DNA from: Lachnospiraceae bacterium
Lineage (GTDB): Bacteria; Bacillota; Clostridia; Lachnospirales; Lachnospiraceae
Direction of reading: 5' to 3'
Length of the DNA stretch: 46,379 nt
NCBI GenBank assembly: GCA_009780115.1
Contig: WRAQ01000024.1
Coordinates: 1-46,379, forward strand
In this document: piece after piece, positions 17,666 through 26,948 of the stretch
Layout: the number at the start of each line of letters is the position of its first letter
Position numbering within the stretch: position 1 is the stretch's first letter
Translations under genes and position numbers: made by a program
Notes under the pieces: generated by a model
What the model saw: only the letters and a program-made list of their open reading frames with translations
What the model was told of the DNA's origin: nothing
Databases searched by the model: none

Positions 17666-18787
17666 ATGATGAAAACAATTTTCGTTGTAGATGACAACCG
17701 GACAAACTTATTGATGGCAGAAGATGTATTATCAACCTCTTATGAAGTAATTACCTTATTGTCGGCAACAACCTTATTCGAAATATTGGAAGAAGGCATA
17801 CCGGATTTGATTCTTTTAGATATTATGATGCCGAATATAGACGGGTTTGCCGCTTTGAAAAAACTAAAAAATAATAAGCAGCATATGGATATTCCCGTTA
17901 TTTTTCTAACCAGCAAAAATGATGCCGAAACGGAAGCACTCGGTTTTGAAATGGGGGTAATAGACTTTATTACCAAACCATTTTCGGCGCCGGTTCTGCT
18001 CCACCGGGTCAGGTCAATTTTACATATGGAATCAATCATCCGGGAACGGACCGATATGTTGCAAAAGCAAGCGAAAGAATTAAAGAAACAAAAGGAAATG
18101 CTTAAACAACAAACAATAACGTTAGAAGAGCAAAAGGAAACCTTGATTCTTCGGACAGAGAAGTTGTTGCGGCTGCAAAACAGCCTGACTTCCATTTTGG
18201 CAAATATGGTGGAAAACCGGGATAAATTAACCGGGAAGCATATTGAGCGAACAGCTTCTTACTTGAAAATCATGTTGAATTATATGATTGACAATGAAAT
18301 ATATATTGATGAGTTGAAAGACTGGAACATTGATGTAAACGTTTCGGCGGCGCGGTTGCATGATTTGGGGAAAATTACGGTTTCGGATTTGATTTTAAAT
18401 AAAACGGATAAATTAACGGAAGAAGAGTTTGATTTAATTAAGGCTCATACCACCGAGGGGGAAAATATTATTAATGATATTATTCGTGAAACCGGTGATG
18501 AAGATTTTTTGAAAAACGCAAAATTATTCGCGGGAAGCCACCACGAAAGATGGGATGGGACAGGGTATCCGAGCGGTTTAAAGGGGACAGAGATTCCGCT
18601 GCACGGGCGAATAATGGCAATCGCCGATGTGTATGATGCCCTTGTATCGGACCGGCCATACAAAAAAGCATTTACGCACGAAAGAGCCGTGGAAATTATG
18701 CTTGAAAATAAGGGTACTCACTTCGACCCGCAAATTGTCGACGTATTTATTGCGGTTAATAGGTTATTTGCAGAGGTGTACGGTTAA
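17666..18787 (+). CDS. Response regulator with HD-GYP c-di-GMP phosphodiesterase domain
   Basis: About 373 residues. An N-terminal receiver domain (about 1-120) has acidic pocket DDN, phospho-acceptor D52 (LLDIMMP) and the TKPF lysine. A coiled-coil linker rich in Lys/Gln/Glu (about 125-180) follows. The HD-GYP domain has H232-D233 (RLHDLGK), HHERWDGTGYP (about 294-304) and IADVYDAL. HD-GYP proteins of this RpfG-like layout hydrolyse c-di-GMP. The frame runs upstream to a TTG inside the -35 box, but AAGGAG (17655-17660) and the promoter position put the start at ATG 17666, or 17669. The sensor kinase gene begins 30 nt after the stop, so this is its likely output partner. Confidence 0.92.
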   Translation: MMKTIFVVDDNRTNLLMAEDVLSTSYEVITLLSATTLFEILEEGIPDLILLDIMMPNIDGFAALKKLKNNKQHMDIPVIFLTSKNDAETEALGFEMGVIDFITKPFSAPVLLHRVRSILHMESIIRERTDMLQKQAKELKKQKEMLKQQTITLEEQKETLILRTEKLLRLQNSLTSILANMVENRDKLTGKHIERTASYLKIMLNYMIDNEIYIDELKDWNIDVNVSAARLHDLGKITVSDLILNKTDKLTEEEFDLIKAHTTEGENIINDIIRETGDEDFLKNAKLFAGSHHERWDGTGYPSGLKGTEIPLHGRIMAIADVYDALVSDRPYKKAFTHERAVEIMLENKGTHFDPQIVDVFIAVNRLFAEVYG

Positions 18788-18817
18788 TAAACTTTAAGGC
18801 ATAGGGAGGTGCAGGGT

Positions 18818-21800
18818 ATGAGGGATATTATCGAGGAGTACATTGATCTTTGCGTGGGTTGCAACCGGTGTGTCAGGGGCTGCCCGATGGAAATGGCAAA
18901 TATTACCTATCAGGATGAGGCCGGAAATATCAAGGTAAAAATCAGCCAGGACAAATGTATCAACTGTGGAATGTGTGTTTGGGTTTGTAAACATGATGCA
19001 AGGCGCTTTACGGATGATACCGGGCGTTTTTTTGATGACCTGGCAAAGGGAATACCAATATCACTGATTGCCGCCCCTTCGGTAAAAACGAATGTCCCCG
19101 AATACAAGAAGCTGTTTACATATTTGAAAAGCCTTGGCGTAAATAAAATATATGATGTTTCATTGGGCGCGGATATTTGTATCTGGGCGCATGTCAATTA
19201 TCTCAAAAAAACGGGTACCAACCCAATCATTACCCAACCATGCCCGCCAATTGTTACCTATTGTGAGATTTACCAACATGGCTTACTCGAAAACCTATCG
19301 CCGGTTCATAGCCCGATGGCGTGTACTTCTATTTACATGAAAAATTATCAGGGTATCAATGACCGCATTGCCGCCCTTTCCCCGTGTGTGTCAAAAACGA
19401 TTGAGTTTCAAGGTACAAAACTGGCACAATACAATGTTACCTTTACAAGATTGCTTGAATATTTAGATGAGAACAAGATTAAAATGCCTGATGAAGAAAC
19501 GGATTTTGACCATGCCGAAAGCGGCCTTGGTTCTTTGTTTCCGATGCCCGGCGGGTTTAAGGAAAATATTGAATATATGATGGGGAAAAATCTCCATATC
19601 GCTAAAGCGGAAGGTAGAAAAGTCTATGAAAAATTAAATAAATATGCGAAAACCCCCGCCGAATTTTTACCTGATATATATGATGTGCTGAATTGTGAAG
19701 AAGGTTGTAATATCGGCTCGGCTTCATTGCGTGACGATTGTATATTCAAAATAGAAAAAACAATGAAAAACAGCGCAAGAAAAATGATCGAGGAGCAGAA
19801 AAAGAAACATTATAGTTCAATGTTTAAGTCATACGACGATACATTTGAACTTACTCACTTCCTGCGCAAATACAATCCCATATCTACGCAGATACCGCAA
19901 CTAACCAAATCGGATATCGATAAAGCATTTGGGTTATTGGAAAAAGACAATTATGAAAAGCAGCATATTGATTGTTATGCCTGCGGTTCAAAAACCTGTT
20001 ATGATATGGCAAGAAGAATAGCCCTTAATGTGAATATTCCGGAAAGCTGTATCATCAAAACAAAAGATGATGCCAAAAATGAACATGAAGAAAATTTACT
20101 TGCCCATGAGCAGCTTGCCGCAATAGAAAAATCGCGCGAAGCTGATGAGCTTGTGCGTATTTTGTTGGATGCAACACCTTTAGCAGCGCAAATATGGGAC
20201 AAAAGTTTCAATATAATCGATTGCAATAAAGCGGCACTAACTTTATTTAATATTGCATCCAAACAAGAATTTTTGGATTTAAGTAAATTATTAGATTTTT
20301 CGGCAGAAGTTCAGCTTGATGGGCGCTTATCAAAAGATGCGGTCGATTATTATCTTCATAAAGCATTTGCGGAAGGTTATCAGCGTTTTGAATGGATGTA
20401 TTGTTTATCTGACGGGGAATTGATGCCATGTGATATTATTTTGTCACGGATAGATTATAAAGGCGAACATTTTGTTGCGGCATTTATCAGGGATTTAAGA
20501 GAACAAAAGCGAATGATGGCCGAACTTGAAGCGTACAATGAAAAAAATGAATTACAGCTTATGAAGCTCAATATGGTTATTAAATCCACGAAAATCGGGT
20601 TATGGGATATGGATATTGACAAGGACAATCTGTTGAATCCGGAGAACAGCGCCGCATCTTCCGATGAGTTTAAACAAATGCTAGGTTTTACGGATCAAAA
20701 TGATTTTCCGCATGTTCTTGGCAGTTGGAGCAGCCGGTTACATCCTGATGATCAAGAAGCGGCGGTTAAAGCTTTTTATGACCACTTAACCGACAAAACA
20801 GGAAAAACCGAGTTTGACGTGGAACACAGATTATTAAAGAAAAACGGTGAATATGGATATTACCGCGGCACCGGAGAAACATTAAGGGACAAAGACGGCA
20901 ACCCTATCCGCATCGCGGGGTCGCTGATTGATATGACGGAAGTCAAAACTTTGATTCATGATGCCGAAGAACAGCGGGTTATTGCGGAAAACGCGAATCA
21001 GGCGAAAAGCGAGTTTATGTCACATATAAGTCATGAAATCCGTACCCCGATGAATGCTATTCTCGGCACCGCTGAAATCCAGTTACAAAAAGAAAATATT
21101 TCGCCGGAAATGGAAGAAGCATTTGATACAATATACAATTCGGGTAACTTGTTATTGAATATTATTAACGATATCCTTGATTTATCAAAAATTGAAGCAG
21201 GGAAATTGAGTCTTTTTCCGGTAAATTATGATATTCCAAGTATCATATATGATACGGTACAATTGAATCTCTTAAGATACGAAAGTAAACCGATTGTCTT
21301 TGACCTGAAAATTGACAAAAACACACCGCATGATTTATTTGGGGACGAGCTTCGCCTCAAACAAATCATGAATAATATTCTTTCCAACGCTTTTAAATAT
21401 ACCGAGGAAGGCCGGGTTGAGTTGTCAGTTTCAGCAGAGGTTGACGAGGATTTGCCGGTGGTGCAGGTCGGGCCGGATATGCCGTCGGATTGTATCCTTG
21501 TTTTGCGCATAACCGATACCGGGCAAGGGATGACGGAAGAGCAGGTGGTCAAATTATTTGAAGAGTATACGCGCTTCAACATGGACACAAACCGTACCAT
21601 CGTTGGGACCGGGCTTGGGATGCACATTACCAAGCGTTTGGTGGATGCGATGGAGGGCAGGATTATGGTCGAAAGCGTTCCCGGAAAAGGTTCGGCATTT
21701 ACCGTGCGTATCCCGCAGAAACGGACAAGTACCGAGCTTTGCGGCGAGGAGCTGGCTGAAAGGTTACTTGACAGCCGCTTCAAAAAAAGTTTGAAACTAA

Positions 21801-22843
21801 ACAGAGTGCAAATTGTCCACGAATATATGCCTTACGGCAGCGTTTTGATTGTCGATGATGTTGAATCGAATTTGTACGTTGCTAAAGGTATGATGGCCCC
21901 TTACGGTTTAAAAATTGAAACAGTATCAAGCGGCATAGAAGCAGTGCGCCGGATAAAAAACGGCAGTATTTATGATATTATCTTTATGGATCATATGATG
22001 CCGTTAATGAATGGTATCGAAGCAACAAAATTAATCCGTGGTATGGGTTATAAAAATCCAATCGTTGCCCTTACGGCAAATGCCGTAGTAGGTTCTTCGG
22101 AAATGTTCCTCGCCAGCAATTTTGATGAGTATATATCAAAACCTATTGATATCCGCGAGTTGAACTCTTGCTTAAACCGTTTGATTCGTGACCGGCAATC
22201 ACCCGAGGTAATTGCGGTAGTACGCCGGGAAAGAGAGCTGCAAATTAAGATTTCAGCATCCAAGTCAATGCAAAATATTTTGGTTAATGACAAAATGGCG
22301 GCCGCTGTTGTGCGTGATATAGAGAATGCAATTTCTGTGCTGAATGATTTGTTAGCGAAGAAAACTAATTTACGTGAGCCGGATATTGATTTATTTACGA
22401 TAACTGTTCATGGTATGAAAAGCGCCCTTCATAATATCGGTGAAAATCAACTTTCTGGTACTGCTTACAAGTTGGAGCAAACGGGAAAAAACAAGGATAT
22501 AAATAAGTTGTTGTCGGAAACGCCGATATTTATTAAATCACTGCAAACGCTGACCGAAAAAATCAAACCTAAAACTGCGGCAGATAATGCAAGCGGTTCA
22601 AATGAAATTTCTAAAGACGATATCCTTTTCTTGCAGGAAAAGCTGGTTGCGATTAAAACAGCAGTGAGCAAATTGAAAAAAAGCGAGGCCAAAATAGTTT
22701 TAGATGAAATAATGAAAAAAACATGGCCGAATGATATCAATGAATTATTAGACGAAATATCGGAACATTTACTGCTTGGGCAATTTAAAATGATTGCGGT
22801 AACGGTTGATAAGGCTCATGATATATTGCGCAGGAAGCCGTAA
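18818..22843 (+). CDS. Hybrid histidine kinase with [FeFe]-hydrogenase-like (H-cluster) sensor domain
   Basis: A 1341-residue protein. The start is ATG 18818, 6 nt after AGGGAGGTG. Domains in order: a two-[4Fe4S] ferredoxin (C12/15/18/22 and C47/50/53/57) and an [FeFe]-hydrogenase large-subunit domain (about 75-300). Next come a cysteine-rich Fe-S motif CYACGSKTC (about 385-394), two PAS regions (about 440-560 and 575-700), HisKA with H739 (HISHEIRTP) and HATPase (about 840-965). A receiver with D1058 (FMDHMMP) and an Hpt with H1198 (HGMKSALHN) end the chain. H-cluster-type cysteines are kept: C142 (QPCPPIV), C190 (SPCVSK), C293 and C297 (NCEEGC). The residue before C142 is Pro, where catalytic enzymes have a proton-transfer Cys. 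This fits sensory group C hydrogenases (HydS). It probably senses H2 or redox state and signals through the adjacent HD-GYP protein (inference). Confidence 0.9.
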   Translation: MRDIIEEYIDLCVGCNRCVRGCPMEMANITYQDEAGNIKVKISQDKCINCGMCVWVCKHDARRFTDDTGRFFDDLAKGIPISLIAAPSVKTNVPEYKKLFTYLKSLGVNKIYDVSLGADICIWAHVNYLKKTGTNPIITQPCPPIVTYCEIYQHGLLENLSPVHSPMACTSIYMKNYQGINDRIAALSPCVSKTIEFQGTKLAQYNVTFTRLLEYLDENKIKMPDEETDFDHAESGLGSLFPMPGGFKENIEYMMGKNLHIAKAEGRKVYEKLNKYAKTPAEFLPDIYDVLNCEEGCNIGSASLRDDCIFKIEKTMKNSARKMIEEQKKKHYSSMFKSYDDTFELTHFLRKYNPISTQIPQLTKSDIDKAFGLLEKDNYEKQHIDCYACGSKTCYDMARRIALNVNIPESCIIKTKDDAKNEHEENLLAHEQLAAIEKSREADELVRILLDATPLAAQIWDKSFNIIDCNKAALTLFNIASKQEFLDLSKLLDFSAEVQLDGRLSKDAVDYYLHKAFAEGYQRFEWMYCLSDGELMPCDIILSRIDYKGEHFVAAFIRDLREQKRMMAELEAYNEKNELQLMKLNMVIKSTKIGLWDMDIDKDNLLNPENSAASSDEFKQMLGFTDQNDFPHVLGSWSSRLHPDDQEAAVKAFYDHLTDKTGKTEFDVEHRLLKKNGEYGYYRGTGETLRDKDGNPIRIAGSLIDMTEVKTLIHDAEEQRVIAENANQAKSEFMSHISHEIRTPMNAILGTAEIQLQKENISPEMEEAFDTIYNSGNLLLNIINDILDLSKIEAGKLSLFPVNYDIPSIIYDTVQLNLLRYESKPIVFDLKIDKNTPHDLFGDELRLKQIMNNILSNAFKYTEEGRVELSVSAEVDEDLPVVQVGPDMPSDCILVLRITDTGQGMTEEQVVKLFEEYTRFNMDTNRTIVGTGLGMHITKRLVDAMEGRIMVESVPGKGSAFTVRIPQKRTSTELCGEELAERLLDSRFKKSLKLNRVQIVHEYMPYGSVLIVDDVESNLYVAKGMMAPYGLKIETVSSGIEAVRRIKNGSIYDIIFMDHMMPLMNGIEATKLIRGMGYKNPIVALTANAVVGSSEMFLASNFDEYISKPIDIRELNSCLNRLIRDRQSPEVIAVVRRERELQIKISASKSMQNILVNDKMAAAVVRDIENAISVLNDLLAKKTNLREPDIDLFTITVHGMKSALHNIGENQLSGTAYKLEQTGKNKDINKLLSETPIFIKSLQTLTEKIKPKTAADNASGSNEISKDDILFLQEKLVAIKTAVSKLKKSEAKIVLDEIMKKTWPNDINELLDEISEHLLLGQFKMIAVTVDKAHDILRRKP

Positions 22844-22848
22844 AAGCT

Positions 22849-23088
22849 TCACCCTAACCCCTCTTGAAGCCATTTTTCGCGCTCCACTGCCGCTTCAGTA
22901 GCCAAATCCATATACTTGATGAAGACATCCTCAAGACTTATTGATTCTTCCTTGGCAATTTCCATCATCACCGGTTTCAATTGCTCTAACTGCGCTGAAA
23001 CCGGTGTTTTTTGCGGTTCGATATCACCAAGTTTTTCGTTGGCATAAGCATTGATGCGGTTAAGGAATTGTTTATCTTTGTCGGTCAT
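22849..23088 (-). CDS. Small hypothetical protein downstream of hydA
   Basis: A 79-residue, charged, mainly helical protein with no signal peptide or membrane segment. AAAGG lies upstream of the ATG at 23088. It follows hydA after 87 nt on the same strand and may end the pyk-hydCBA transcript. Its 3' end is 5 nt from the convergent sensor-kinase gene. I do not recognise it. Coding status is supported by an RBS and a normal start, but no family motif is visible. Confidence 0.6.
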   Translation of the reverse strand: MTDKDKQFLNRINAYANEKLGDIEPQKTPVSAQLEQLKPVMMEIAKEESISLEDVFIKYMDLATEAAVEREKWLQEGLG

Positions 23089-23125
23089 AGTTAGTACCTT
23101 TCTTGAGGGTTATAGCATTTAGTGA

Positions 23126-23160
23126 GGGCTGTTGCGTAAGTTTTGCAACAGCCCTTTTTT
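23126..23160 (+). terminator. Plus-strand terminator between the 79-residue gene and hydA
   Basis: A perfect 10-bp stem, GGGCTGTTGC (23126-23135) and GCAACAGCCC (23145-23154), followed by TTTTTT. The T-run is on the plus strand only, so it stops rightward transcription coming from the sensor-kinase operon after it has crossed the 79-residue gene in antisense. Confidence 0.75.
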
Positions 23161-23175
23161 AGCTTGCTCGCTTTT

Positions 23176-24936
23176 TTATCGTTTTATGATTTGCTTCCCG
23201 CGCGGGGCATGATGGGTATGCAATACCTGGTGGGCGGTTTCACTGCCGGGTTTGCCAAGGAACTCATCATAAACAGCTTTAATCAACGGGCTTTCATGGC
23301 TTTTGCGAAGCTCTTTGCCTTTGTCATCGGCATATAATGAATTAGCGCGCTTATACCAAAGATTTACGGAATTTCGGACACTAATTGACTGGAATGGCTG
23401 CCCGCCGCCATTTACACAGCCGCCGGGGCAGGCCATGATTTCAACGAAATGGACATCAATTTCTCCGTTTTTAATTGAATTGAGCAATTTTTTCGCACTT
23501 GCCGTACCGCTGGCAACCGCAACATTTACAGTTAAGTCACCAAGCTTATAAGTAGCCTTTTTGATTCCTTCTAAACCACGGATTTCATCAAAATCAATTT
23601 TTTCCAGTGGTTTTCCAATAATCGTTTCGGCGGCAGTACGCAGCGCGGCTTCCATAACTCCGCCGGAGGTGCCGAAGATGACCCCGGCGCCGGTTCCGGT
23701 TTCAATCAAGCTGTCAAATTTCTCATCGGGTAATTTATTAAAACTAATCCCGGCTTTGGATATCATTCGCGCAAGTTCACGGGTGGTGATTGCAGCATCA
23801 ACATCACGGATGCCTTCACCGGCAGCGGATTGCCCGGGTCGGGTAGCCTCAAATTTCTTTGCCGTACAGGGAATGACGGAAACGAAGAAAATATCTTTCG
23901 GGTCAAGCCCAAGTTTTTTGGCAAAATGGGTTTTGTATATCGCGCCAAACATTTGCTGCGGGGATTTGCATGATGATAAGTTTTCAATAAATTCGGGGAA
24001 ATAATGCTCGCAGTATTTCACCCAGCCTGGTGAACAGGAAGTAATCAGCGGTAACTTTCCGCCGCCTTTTATTCTTTCAATTAATTCATTTGCTTCTTCC
24101 ATAACCGTAAGGTCAGCGGTGAAGTCCATATCATAAACACCGTCAAAACCAAGGCGTTTCAAAGCAGCAGCCAATTTTCCTTCGACAAACTCACCCGGTT
24201 CGCCGCCAAAACACTCACCGAGGGTGACACGAATCGAGGGGGCAGCACAGACTGCAACATGCTTAGACGGGTCAGCGAGGGCTTGCCATACGGCTTTGGT
24301 ATCATCTTTTTCAAAAAGCGCACCAACCGGACAGGCTACGATACATTGTCCGCAGCTAATACAAGGGACGTCTTTTAGTTCGGCATCAAAAGCGCAGCCG
24401 ATACTGGTATCAAAACCACGGTTATTTGCGCCAATTGCGGAGATATCTTGCAATTCACTGCAAGCAGCTACACACCGGCGGCAGCGGATGCACTTATTGT
24501 TGTCACGGACGATTGATGAGTGATTATCTTCAAGCGGAAATTCGTTCATTTTACCCGCGAAACGGTTTTCATCATCAACCCCAAGCTCGGCACTCATTTT
24601 TTGCAGTTCACAAGTTTGATTACGGATGCAGGATAAGCAATCTTTTTTGTGGTCGGAGAGAAGCAGTTCCAAATTGGCTTTACGGCTTTCATGAACGGCA
24701 GGGGTATTGGTGAAAATCTCCATTCCTTCAGAGATAGGGTGGACACAGGCGGCAATCAATGTCCGGGCACCCTTTACTTCAACCATACAAATCCGGCATG
24801 AGCCAATTGCATTTATTTCACTCATATAACAAAGAGTGGGAATATCAATCGCCGCTTCCCGGCATGCCTCAAGGATGGTCGCATTTTTTGCCGCTTCATA
24901 TTCGTGGTTGTTTATTTTGATTTTTATTTTGTCCAT
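23176..24936 (-). CDS. hydA: [FeFe]-hydrogenase catalytic subunit HydA (NAD-linked, trimeric type)
   Basis: A 586-residue catalytic subunit that reduces protons to H2 in the cytoplasm. The N-terminal plant-type [2Fe2S] domain is followed by a His-ligated [4Fe4S] motif (HKKDCLSCIRNQTC). Two [4Fe4S] clusters follow (CIRCRRCVAAC and CISCGQCIVACP). The H-cluster domain carries P1 TSCSPGW (about 299), P2 IPCTAKKFEA (about 356) and P3 EIMACPGGCVNGGGQP (about 499), then a small-subunit-like tail. Directly behind hydB (2 nt). With HydB and HydC it forms the trimeric enzyme known in Thermotoga and acetogens, often electron-bifurcating between NADH and reduced ferredoxin. Bifurcation is not provable from sequence. 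Confidence 0.96.
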   Translation of the reverse strand: MDKIKIKINNHEYEAAKNATILEACREAAIDIPTLCYMSEINAIGSCRICMVEVKGARTLIAACVHPISEGMEIFTNTPAVHESRKANLELLLSDHKKDCLSCIRNQTCELQKMSAELGVDDENRFAGKMNEFPLEDNHSSIVRDNNKCIRCRRCVAACSELQDISAIGANNRGFDTSIGCAFDAELKDVPCISCGQCIVACPVGALFEKDDTKAVWQALADPSKHVAVCAAPSIRVTLGECFGGEPGEFVEGKLAAALKRLGFDGVYDMDFTADLTVMEEANELIERIKGGGKLPLITSCSPGWVKYCEHYFPEFIENLSSCKSPQQMFGAIYKTHFAKKLGLDPKDIFFVSVIPCTAKKFEATRPGQSAAGEGIRDVDAAITTRELARMISKAGISFNKLPDEKFDSLIETGTGAGVIFGTSGGVMEAALRTAAETIIGKPLEKIDFDEIRGLEGIKKATYKLGDLTVNVAVASGTASAKKLLNSIKNGEIDVHFVEIMACPGGCVNGGGQPFQSISVRNSVNLWYKRANSLYADDKGKELRKSHESPLIKAVYDEFLGKPGSETAHQVLHTHHAPRGKQIIKR

Positions 24937-24938
24937 TT

Positions 24939-26807
24939 TTATCTCCTATCTATGGCATTAAACTTACATTTATCATAACAAATACCACATTTCACACATT
25001 TGTCTTGAATGATTAAGTGTGGTTTCTTTACTTCACCTTCAATTGCATCGGTCGGACAGGCGCGTTTACAAATCGTACAGCCGATACACTTTTCATTAAT
25101 AATGAATTGGAAGAGGGCTTTGCAGACCCCGGCTTCACATTTCCGCTCGTTGATATGGGCTTCATATTCACTGCGGAAATATTTGATAGTCGAAAGAATC
25201 GGGTTTGGGGCAGTTTGGCCAAGTCCGCAAAGCGAAGAAGATTTGATGTGCTCGCCCAATTCATCCAACTTTTCTAAGTCACCCGGCTCACCTCTGCCTT
25301 CAGTTATTTTATCCAAAATTTCCAACATCCGCTGGGTACCAATCCGGCAGGGTGTACATTTGCCGCAGGTTTCTTCAACAGTAAAATCAAGATAATATCT
25401 GGCGATATCAACCATGCAGGTATCCTCATCCATAACAATCATTCCGCCGGAACCCATCATTGAACCGATTTCAACCAGGTTGTCAAAGTCAATCGGGGTA
25501 TCAATCAGGCTTGCGGGGATACAACCACCGGAAGGGCCGCCGGTTTGGGCAGCTTTAAATGTTTTGCCGTTTGGAATGCCGCCGCCGATTTTTTCGACAA
25601 CAGTACGGAGCGTAGTCCCCATCGGGACTTCCACAAGGCCGATATTTTTGATATTGCCGCCAAGGGCAAAAACTTTCGTCCCTTTAGAATTTTCCGTCCC
25701 CATATTATTGAACCATTCCGGCCCGTTTAAGATAATCGGCGGAATACAAGCAAAGGTTTCAACATTATTGAGAATGGTCGGTTTGCCAAACAGTCCTTTT
25801 ACCGCCGGGAATGGCGGCCGCGGGCGGGGTTCACCGCGATGGCCTTCAATTGATTTAAGCAATGCGGTTTCTTCACCGCAAACAAAAGCACCGGCACCGA
25901 GACGGATATGAATATCAAAGTTGAAACCGGTCCCGAAGATGTCAGTCCCTAACAAACCAAACTCACGCGCTTGTTTTAAGGCGATTTCAAAGCGGTTCAC
26001 CGCAATCGGGTATTCGGCGCGGACATAGACATAACCTTCATCGGCATTAATCGCATAACCGGCAATTGCCATCGCTTCAATAACGGAATGGGGGTCGCCT
26101 TCGAGAATCGAGCGGTCCATAAAGGCACCCGGGTCACCTTCGTCAGCGTTACAGACAACATATTTTTTGTCCGACTCCATTGCAGCGGCATAAGCCCATT
26201 TTTTCCCTGTGCCAAAACCGCCGCCGCCCCGGCCGCGGATACCGGAAGCGTTAACTTTTTCAATAATATCGTTAGGGCTAAGGGTAACCAGGGTATTAGC
26301 TAAGGCCATATAACCATCGCGGGCTATGTATTCCTCGATACATTCAGGATCAATAATTCCGCAGTTGCGGAGTGAAATTTTGTGTTGGTATTTGAAAAAG
26401 TCGGTGTCGTGGAAAGAGATAAGTTTTTCGTCAACAATCGCTTCATGATAAACTTTTCGCAGGACGGGCCGGCCGCCAATAAGATGTTCAGTAACAATTT
26501 CTTCAATATCATCCGGCTCGACGAGTTCATAAAAAACCTCATCGGGATGGGTGATGATCAAAGGGCCAAGGGCACATAAACCATGGCAACCGGTTACGAT
26601 GGTTTTTATTTTATCCTCAAGCCCATGAGCTTTCAGGGATTCTTCAAGCTTTGCAAGCACGGCATTACAACCTGATGAGTGGCAGCCGGTACCGCCGCAG
26701 ATGAGCACATGCTGCTCGCCATTTGCAGCATCGGCATCGCCGGTGCGGATGTTAATCAAATTTTTCATTTCATCGCGGATTGCGGTTAATTCATTTATGT
26801 TTTTCAT
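24939..26807 (-). CDS. hydB: HydB subunit (NuoF-like, FMN/NAD-binding)
   Basis: A 622-residue NuoF-type subunit. An N-terminal thioredoxin-like [2Fe2S] domain has CGGTGCHSSGC and GCHGLCALG. The central NAD/FMN domain has GRGGGGFGTGKKW, and a [4Fe4S] motif CGKCTPCRIG (about 480) follows. C-terminally two ferredoxin clusters are present (CIGCTICKRACP and CVKCGICYDKC). This full domain set is that of HydB in trimeric hydrogenases, which exchanges electrons with NAD(H). It lies in an operon with hydC upstream and hydA downstream. Confidence 0.95.
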   Translation of the reverse strand: MKNINELTAIRDEMKNLINIRTGDADAANGEQHVLICGGTGCHSSGCNAVLAKLEESLKAHGLEDKIKTIVTGCHGLCALGPLIITHPDEVFYELVEPDDIEEIVTEHLIGGRPVLRKVYHEAIVDEKLISFHDTDFFKYQHKISLRNCGIIDPECIEEYIARDGYMALANTLVTLSPNDIIEKVNASGIRGRGGGGFGTGKKWAYAAAMESDKKYVVCNADEGDPGAFMDRSILEGDPHSVIEAMAIAGYAINADEGYVYVRAEYPIAVNRFEIALKQAREFGLLGTDIFGTGFNFDIHIRLGAGAFVCGEETALLKSIEGHRGEPRPRPPFPAVKGLFGKPTILNNVETFACIPPIILNGPEWFNNMGTENSKGTKVFALGGNIKNIGLVEVPMGTTLRTVVEKIGGGIPNGKTFKAAQTGGPSGGCIPASLIDTPIDFDNLVEIGSMMGSGGMIVMDEDTCMVDIARYYLDFTVEETCGKCTPCRIGTQRMLEILDKITEGRGEPGDLEKLDELGEHIKSSSLCGLGQTAPNPILSTIKYFRSEYEAHINERKCEAGVCKALFQFIINEKCIGCTICKRACPTDAIEGEVKKPHLIIQDKCVKCGICYDKCKFNAIDRR

Positions 26808-26835
26808 ATATCTCCTTTTCTTATTAGATACCTAC

Positions 26836-26944
26836 GGACTGCTCCGCAGTCCTAAAACCACTCGGAATCCGCCCCGTTGGGCTACTTCCTCGTGTTTTGC
26901 GGGTCTCAAAGTCATAATTTCTCATGCGTGCATGAGAATTATGA
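26836..26944. repeat. Two hairpins in the hydC-hydB spacer
   Basis: The 141-bp spacer between hydC and hydB holds GGACTGC-tcc-GCAGTCC (26836-26852). It also holds a 15-bp hairpin with one bulged base (TCATAATT..TCTCATGC with GCATGAGA..ATTATGA, 26912-26944). Neither is followed by a T-run on the minus strand. They may adjust mRNA processing or relative expression within the operon. Confidence 0.5.
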
Positions 26945-26948
26945 ACTT

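Noticed and set aside
18809-18817. GTG start for the sensor kinase at 18809.
   Set aside because: The GTG is part of the Shine-Dalgarno AGGGAGGTG for ATG 18818.
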